From Catenulispora sp. GP43 (GTDB lineage: Bacteria; Actinomycetota; Actinomycetes; Streptomycetales; Catenulisporaceae), in the NCBI RefSeq assembly GCF_041260665.1, contig NZ_JBGCCT010000049.1, forward strand, positions 1 to 45,028: a DNA stretch of 45,028 nucleotides, read 5' to 3'. Made by a program: the position numbers and the translations under genes. The notes beneath the pieces were generated by a model, which saw only the letters and a program-made list of their open reading frames with translations, did no database searches and was not told the origin of the DNA. This document shows, in pieces, positions 40,487 to 45,028 of the stretch (position 1 is the stretch's first letter; each line of letters starts with the position of its first letter).

Positions 40487-41584
40487 GTGGAATACAGCAC
40501 GAGAGCCCCGGGGCGGGCGGTCACGGCGGTGGTCGCCAGCGTGGCATTGGCATCACTCACCGCGGCGTGCGGGAGCAGTCCGCCGAGTCCGGCTGCCGGC
40601 GACACGTCCGTCACACGGACGCCGCCGGCCAGGACCGCCTACCCGCTGACCATCGACAACTGCGGCCGGAAGATCACCTTCCAGAAGGCCCCGAGCCGGG
40701 TCCTGATCCTGAACGGCACGTCGGTCGGCGAGGTGGAGAGCTTCGTCATGCTCGGCCTGGACAAGACGATCCTGGCCGACGCGCAGCACTACGGCGTCTC
40801 CGACGACCCGGACATGGTCGCGAAGATCGACGCGCTGCCCACCGGCGGGCTGACCATGAACAAGAACTTCGACGTGCCCGCCGAACAGGTCCTCGCCGCC
40901 AAGCCGGACCTCGTCGTGTCCACCTGGGCCGGCGGCTTCGACGCGAAGAACGGCATGGCCACCCGGGAACAGCTCGCCGCGGCCGGGATCAACTCCCTGG
41001 TGAACCCGACCAACTGCGCGATGGGCGATCCGAACGCCACCGACGCCGAGAAGAAGGCCTTGGCCGGCCAGGGCATCGACGCCTCCTTCGACTTCATGAC
41101 GCTGCTCGGCCAGATCTTCGACGTCCAGCAGCGCGCCGCCGACCAGGTCGCGCAGCTGCGAGCACGGATCGACGCGGTCGAGAAGTCCAACCCCGGGACT
41201 GCGGCCAGGAAAGTGCTGATCGCCTACCCCGGCATGTCCATGATGAACGCCAACGGTCTGCCGGCCGTCATGACCGGCGGCATCTACGACAAGGTGATCG
41301 CCGCCGCCGGCGGAGTGAACTCCTTCGCCGGCAAGGGCTCCGACACCACACGCACCCTCAACGCCGAACAGCTCGCCGCCGCCGACGTCGACGTCCTGGT
41401 GGTCGGCGAGTTCACGCCGAACGAGAAGCCGGATCAGGAGGCCGCGAAACTGTTCGCCGCCTACCCGCAGTGGAACGCCTCCAAGACCAAGACGTACGCC
41501 GTCGTGTCCGACGGCGTGTACCTGGGCCCGATGAACGCGTGGGCCGTCGAGAAGATCGCGAAGGTGATCCGGGGCCGTGGCTGA
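40487..41584 (+). CDS. Iron-siderophore/cobalamin-type ABC solute-binding lipoprotein
   Basis: This is a 365-residue type III binding protein. GTG 40487 gives a lipoprotein signal ending LTAAC. The mature domain starts YPLTIDNCGRKITFQKAPSR, then LGLDKTILADAQHYG, KPDLVVSTWAGG and the second lobe VLIAYPGMSMMNANG, AAGGVNSFAGKGSD, matching the FecB/BtuF fold. Its last 8 bp overlap the permease start, so BtuFCD-like genes form one operon. The substrate could be a ferric siderophore, cobalamin/corrinoid or another chelate. The B12-controlled cobalt permease upstream favours corrinoid or metal uptake, but this is not proven. Cys in DNCGRK is conserved in actinobacterial members. Confidence 0.85.
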   Translation: MEYSTRAPGRAVTAVVASVALASLTAACGSSPPSPAAGDTSVTRTPPARTAYPLTIDNCGRKITFQKAPSRVLILNGTSVGEVESFVMLGLDKTILADAQHYGVSDDPDMVAKIDALPTGGLTMNKNFDVPAEQVLAAKPDLVVSTWAGGFDAKNGMATREQLAAAGINSLVNPTNCAMGDPNATDAEKKALAGQGIDASFDFMTLLGQIFDVQQRAADQVAQLRARIDAVEKSNPGTAARKVLIAYPGMSMMNANGLPAVMTGGIYDKVIAAAGGVNSFAGKGSDTTRTLNAEQLAAADVDVLVVGEFTPNEKPDQEAAKLFAAYPQWNASKTKTYAVVSDGVYLGPMNAWAVEKIAKVIRGRG

Positions 41585-42683
41585 GATCGTCGAAGCCGCA
41601 GCTCCGGCGCGTCGCCTGATGCGGACGCGGCGGCGCGGCCCGCACCTGTTGTCCGGAATCCCTGTCGCGGCCCTGCTCGGCGCCCTGGCCGTGGCCCTGG
41701 TCGGCGCCGCCGCGATCGGGATCTCGCTCGGGTCGGTGGACGAACCGCTCGGCGCGGTGTGGCGCGTCGTCGGGGCCCACGTCTTCCACACCGGGACCAC
41801 CGATCCGCTGCGGGATCAGATCGTGTGGCAGATCCGGGTGCCGCGGGTGTTGCTGGCGGCGGTGGCCGGGGCCGGGCTGTCCGTCGCGGGCGTCGCCTTC
41901 CAGGCCCTGGTGCGCAATCCGCTGGCGGACCCCTACATCCTCGGCGTCTCCTCGGGCGCGTCGTTGGGCGCGGTCGGTATCGCAGTCGCCGGAGGCGCGG
42001 TCGGCGGGGGCGTGGTCGGCGGGCTCGGCCAGACCGGCGCGGCGTTCGTGACCGCCCTGCTCACCGTCGTCGCCGTCTATCTCCTGGCTCAGCGCTCGGG
42101 GCGGCTCCTGGACTCCTGGCTGGTGCTCGCCGGGATCGCCGTCGGCTACCTGTGCACCGGTGTGACCACATATATGCAGCTGCGCCTGAATCCGACGGAG
42201 CTGCAGGGCATGATGTTCTGGCTCATGGGCAGCCTGGCCGGCGCCAAGTGGAGCGACCTCGGGATCCCCACCGCGGTCATCGTCTCGTGTCTGGCCGTGC
42301 TGCTGTCCCAGGGACGGCGCCTGAACGCGCTGTCCGCCGGGGAGGACGCCGCCGCGGGCCTCGGCGTGCCGGTGGCCGCGCAGCGTGCGCTGCTGCTGGT
42401 CATCGGCTCGCTGCTGACCGCATCGATCGTCTCGGTGGTCGGCGGGGTCGGCTTCGTCGGGCTGATGGTGCCGCACATGACCCGGTTCGCGGTCGGGGCC
42501 GACCATCGCCGGGTCCTGCCGGTCTCCGCACTGGCCGGGGCCGTGTTCCTGGTGCTCGTCGATCTGCTGGCGCGCACCCTGAACCGCCCGGACGAACTCC
42601 CGGTCGGCCTGGTCACCACCGTCCTGGGTGCCCCGTTCTTCCTGTGGCTGCTGCGCCGCCGCACCGCCAAGGCGGGTGGGTAG
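41577..42683 (+). CDS. FecCD/BtuC-type ABC permease
   Basis: This is a 368-residue permease with about ten membrane helices. The GTG start at 41577 overlaps the binding-protein gene by 8 bp. Family markers include RVPRVLLAAVAGAGLSVAGV, FQALVRNPLADPYILGVSSG, FWLMGSLAGAKWSDL, the ATPase-coupling helix LSAGEDAAAGLGV and GFVGLMVPHMTR. It forms the translocation pore for the solute delivered by the lipoprotein. The stop is directly followed by the ATPase start. Confidence 0.92.
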   Translation: MAEIVEAAAPARRLMRTRRRGPHLLSGIPVAALLGALAVALVGAAAIGISLGSVDEPLGAVWRVVGAHVFHTGTTDPLRDQIVWQIRVPRVLLAAVAGAGLSVAGVAFQALVRNPLADPYILGVSSGASLGAVGIAVAGGAVGGGVVGGLGQTGAAFVTALLTVVAVYLLAQRSGRLLDSWLVLAGIAVGYLCTGVTTYMQLRLNPTELQGMMFWLMGSLAGAKWSDLGIPTAVIVSCLAVLLSQGRRLNALSAGEDAAAGLGVPVAAQRALLLVIGSLLTASIVSVVGGVGFVGLMVPHMTRFAVGADHRRVLPVSALAGAVFLVLVDLLARTLNRPDELPVGLVTTVLGAPFFLWLLRRRTAKAGG

Positions 42684-43445
42684 ATGCAGTTGGAGTTGCG
42701 GGGCGTGTGTGTCGACATCGACACGCGCCCGATCCTGTCCGACATCGACCTGCGCATCGCCCCCGGCGAACTCGTCGCGCTCGTCGGACCGAACGGCAGC
42801 GGCAAGTCCACCCTGCTGCGCACCGTCTACCGCACGCTGCGGCCCAATGCCGGCGCGGTGTTCCTCGGCGGAGACGACCTGCGGCACCTCCGGCCGCGCG
42901 AAGCCGCGCTGCGCCGCTCGGTGCTGCCGCAGCACGGCGACGCCGGCACCGAGTTCACCGCCGCCGAAGTCGTGGCGATGGGCCGGACCCCGCACCTGCG
43001 ATCCTGGCAGCGGCCGGGCGACGGCGACGCCTCGATCGTCGGGCGGTGCCTGGAGCGGGTCGGCCTGAGCTGGGCCGCCGACCGGCTGGTGACCACGCTG
43101 TCCGGCGGCGAACGGCAACGTGTCCTGCTGGCGCGCGCACTGGCGCAGCAGGCACCGCTGCTCGTCCTGGACGAACCGACCAACCACCTGGACATCCGCT
43201 CCCAGTTGGAACTGCTGGACCTGGTCCGCGACCTCGGCCTCACCCTGCTCGCCGCGCTCCACGACCTCGACCACGCGGCCGGCCTGGCCGACCGGGTCGT
43301 GGTGCTGCGCGACGGCGCGATCGTCGCGAACGGGGCGCCGCTGGAGACGCTGACGCCGTCGCTCATCCACGAGGTTTTCGGTGTCCGCGCACACGTCGGT
43401 CCGCACCCCATCACCGGCCGGCCGCACATCGCGGTGGCGATCTGA
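42684..43445 (+). CDS. FecE/BtuD-type ABC ATPase
   Basis: This is a 253-residue ATPase of the iron/cobalamin import class. Walker A is GPNGSGKST, the signature LSGGERQRV, Walker B LLVLDEPTNHLD and the H-loop His lies in AALHDLD. The ATG immediately follows the permease stop codon (0 bp gap), so the three genes are co-translated. The C-terminal segment LIHEVFGVRAHVGPHPITGR is typical of this importer class. It powers uptake of the chelate bound by the upstream lipoprotein. Confidence 0.93.
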   Translation: MQLELRGVCVDIDTRPILSDIDLRIAPGELVALVGPNGSGKSTLLRTVYRTLRPNAGAVFLGGDDLRHLRPREAALRRSVLPQHGDAGTEFTAAEVVAMGRTPHLRSWQRPGDGDASIVGRCLERVGLSWAADRLVTTLSGGERQRVLLARALAQQAPLLVLDEPTNHLDIRSQLELLDLVRDLGLTLLAALHDLDHAAGLADRVVVLRDGAIVANGAPLETLTPSLIHEVFGVRAHVGPHPITGRPHIAVAI

Positions 43446-43578
43446 ATCGGTATTGGGACGACCACCATGCGACCGAACGCCGAGTTTGGCTTAGGATCTG
43501 ACGCGCAGTGGCGCTCGTGTCCGGACGCCGCACCTCACTGGGAGAGACGAACCCACAGCTGAGACCACGGGGTAGGCA

Positions 43579-44769
43579 ATGTCGGCAGCGACCAGGAGGC
43601 AGACCGGTACGACCGGTCGGACCGGTTGGACCGCGGAAGTCACCTGGGGAGCCGAGGCCCTCGACGCTCTGGGCGCTGAGTGGGACCGGCTCTTCATGCG
43701 CTGCTCGGCCGCGACTCCGTTCCAGTCGAGGATCTGGCTCTCGTCGTGGTGCCGGTGGTACGGACCGACGAACGGTCGGCTGTGTGTCGTCAGTGTGCGG
43801 CACCAGGGTGTCCTGGTCGCCGCCGCAGCGTTCGTGCTCACCCGGCTTCGGCTGTGGCGGGTGCTCCGGCCTGTGGGCGTCGAGCAATCGGACTTCTGCG
43901 ACGTCCTCATCGACGACTCCGGCGACGACGGCGTGCCGGACCGGCGGACCATCGTCGAACAGCTGGTCACCGCGATCCGCGGCGAGCTGCGCTTCGACCT
44001 GCTGGACTTCCCCGACGTGCGGCCCGACAGCGTCCTGGCCCGGGTGCGCGACGAGTGGCCGCGCCGGGTGATGGAGATCCCCAGTGTGATGTGCCTGTCG
44101 CTGCCCGGGATACCGATGGCGCAGCACGTCGAGGCGATCGAGACGACCAAGATCCGGCAGCAGTTGCGCCGGAGATTGCGCGAACTCGACAGAGTCAGCC
44201 TGGAAGTCCGCCTGATACCGGCGGCCGAGTCCGAGGACGCGGTGGCCAGGTTCCTCGAACTGCACCGCCGGCAGTGGGCCGATCGTCCGGTCAACTCCGA
44301 GCACCTGACGGAGCGGTTCAAGGGGCACCTCACAACGGTGCTGCGGGCGTCGACCGAGCCGGGTGAGACCGTCGGCTTCCAGGCTGTTCTCGCGGAGTTC
44401 TCGCTGAAGAACAAGGAGACGCTCGAGGTGGAACACGTCGCCTCCGACCTCCTCATCGTCGGCCGCACCATGGTCGGCGGCTACCTGTACGGCTACCTGC
44501 CGAGCCTGCGGTCCCGCGTGGACGTGTCCGTCGCCGTCACCCGCGCCGCGATGGCGATGACCGCCGAGCGCGGCATTCCAGAGCTGTCGCTGCTCCGCGG
44601 CACCGAGCCGCACAAGCTCCGGCTGTCCCCGAGCGAAGTGCAATGCGTTCGGATCGTCCTGGCGGACGGGTTCTGGGGGACCGTCGGGCTGTGGACCATC
44701 CGGGGGCGGCAGTTCTTGCCGAAGGCTGTCAAGCATCTGATTCGCCGGCACGCCGCCGACGAGTCCTGA
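43579..44769 (+). CDS. GNAT-family acyltransferase (BioF2/CelD-like)
   Basis: This is a 396-residue protein of the CelD/BioF2-like (Acetyltransf_6) branch of GNAT enzymes. The N-terminal half has WDRLFMRCSAATPFQSRIWL and WCRWYGPTNGRLCVVSVR; the C-terminal half has the second GNAT-like fold (RRLRELDRVSLEVRLI, RFLELHRRQWADRP, GYLYGYLPSLRSRVDVSVAV, GTEPHKLRLS). The family is linked to cellulose, exopolysaccharide or cell-wall precursor modification. There is no signal peptide. GGGGTAGG lies just before ATG 43579. A TAGGAT -10-like element occurs at 43492-43497, giving an ~80-nt leader. It is monocistronic here. Confidence 0.85.
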   Translation: MSAATRRQTGTTGRTGWTAEVTWGAEALDALGAEWDRLFMRCSAATPFQSRIWLSSWCRWYGPTNGRLCVVSVRHQGVLVAAAAFVLTRLRLWRVLRPVGVEQSDFCDVLIDDSGDDGVPDRRTIVEQLVTAIRGELRFDLLDFPDVRPDSVLARVRDEWPRRVMEIPSVMCLSLPGIPMAQHVEAIETTKIRQQLRRRLRELDRVSLEVRLIPAAESEDAVARFLELHRRQWADRPVNSEHLTERFKGHLTTVLRASTEPGETVGFQAVLAEFSLKNKETLEVEHVASDLLIVGRTMVGGYLYGYLPSLRSRVDVSVAVTRAAMAMTAERGIPELSLLRGTEPHKLRLSPSEVQCVRIVLADGFWGTVGLWTIRGRQFLPKAVKHLIRRHAADES

Positions 44770-45028
44770 TCAGCTCTTTCTTCTTTCGCCGATACCCAGG
44801 TTCTGAGTTGATCGCGTTGGCGGTTGGCGGTGGGACTGTGGTGCGGTTTCAGGCGCCTCCGGCGGCGCCTGCGCGGCGAGCGGCCTCGGCTCGGAGGGTG
44901 CACAAGACCCCGCGCAGGTGGCGGTTCGAGTTGTGGTCGCCTCTGTCCCGGATCCCTCGTCGCTGTCGTCGCCGTAAACGGAATCATCCCGGCCTGGCGG
45001 TATCAAGTCGGATCACACGCTGCTGTGG
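44770..45028. other. Gene-poor tail
   Basis: Apart from the hairpin at 44850-44871, I see no supported gene in this stretch. Minus-strand open frames here are Arg/Pro/Thr-rich with no ribosome-binding site and look like shadows. A gene may start beyond the right edge. Confidence 0.4.
44850..44871 (+). terminator. Possible terminator of the acyltransferase gene
   Basis: CAGGCGCC / GGCGCCTG form a perfect 8-bp stem around a 6-nt loop, 81 bp past the stop. No U-tract is present. Confidence 0.45.

Noticed and set aside
37840-40614. 924-codon minus-strand frame across NiCoT, Met-rich and sigma genes
   Set aside because: It crosses three real genes and the B12 box, and its composition (Arg/Gly/His/Asp/Gln runs) is that of a shadow frame.
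41412-43427. 671-codon minus-strand frame opposite the ABC uptake genes
   Set aside because: It lies antisense to genes with clear permease and ATPase motifs and shows no recognisable domain.

Overview
This 45 kb window comes from a high-GC Gram-positive actinomycete. The bias toward G or C at third codon positions, the frequent GTG starts, the TGATG and GTGA stop/start overlaps, the Tat and lipoprotein signals, a giant LuxR/ATPase (LAL) regulator and a homologue of the actinobacterial SCO6745 family all point that way. A streptomycete or Catenulispora-like soil organism fits, but the genus cannot be fixed from the sequence alone. There are no rRNA or tRNA genes, no insertion sequences, no CRISPR array and no phage genes. 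I count 34 protein genes, the first of which is cut by the left edge.

Regions: (1) 1-7.2 kb holds an IPT/TIG-repeat surface protein (partial), a small lipoprotein, a LivJ/K-like solute-binding lipoprotein, a 73-residue orphan protein, a conserved protein with a Gly/Ala-rich N-terminus, a Tat-exported GH18-type glycosidase and a conserved cytoplasmic protein. (2) 7.3-11.7 kb is a redox/regulatory island: a zinc-independent MDR oxidoreductase plus a cupin, an XRE/MmyB-type regulator plus a MarR regulator, and an SCO6745-family protein. Three copies of the palindrome GCTTYG-N4-YGAAGY lie on the MDR and MarR promoters, and a 17-bp iteron-like array lies between the two operons. (3) 11.7-20.0 kb encodes a 1469-residue secreted S53 (sedolisin) protease with kelch repeats, a LAL regulator and an HD-domain hydrolase.

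(4) 20.2-24.0 kb is the most interesting locus. It is a compact operon with an 81-residue precursor-like peptide carrying eight cysteines, a MauE/DoxX-type membrane redox protein, a membrane-anchored thioredoxin-like protein (CAPC), an ABC exporter without a C39 peptidase domain, and a dedicated S26 signal peptidase. The last three genes are tightly coupled. I propose that it makes, oxidises, exports and trims a four-disulphide secreted peptide (bacteriocin or signal). The leader ends in Ala-Gly-Ala before the first Cys, which would suit the S26 enzyme.

(5) 24.0-34.4 kb holds an L-2-hydroxyglutarate oxidase, an alpha/beta hydrolase, and a carbohydrate module: a secreted multi-domain glycosidase-like protein divergent from a ROK repressor across a TTAGTT/AACTAA operator, then a 1302-residue GH31 enzyme with CBM35-like, CBM20-like and Ig-like modules. 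(6) 34.4-37.6 kb is a copper operon: a small His/Met-containing membrane protein, a CopA-type P1B ATPase and a PCuAC-like protein with eroded copper ligands. (7) 37.7-43.4 kb starts with a promoter and a cobalamin riboswitch controlling a NiCoT cobalt/nickel permease. It is followed by a Met-rich membrane protein, an ECF sigma factor and a FecBCD/BtuFCD-type ABC uptake system, together a metal or corrinoid uptake neighbourhood. (8) 43.6 kb to the end holds a GNAT/CelD-type acyltransferase and a gene-poor tail.

All functional calls rest on reading motifs by eye. No homology search was run.
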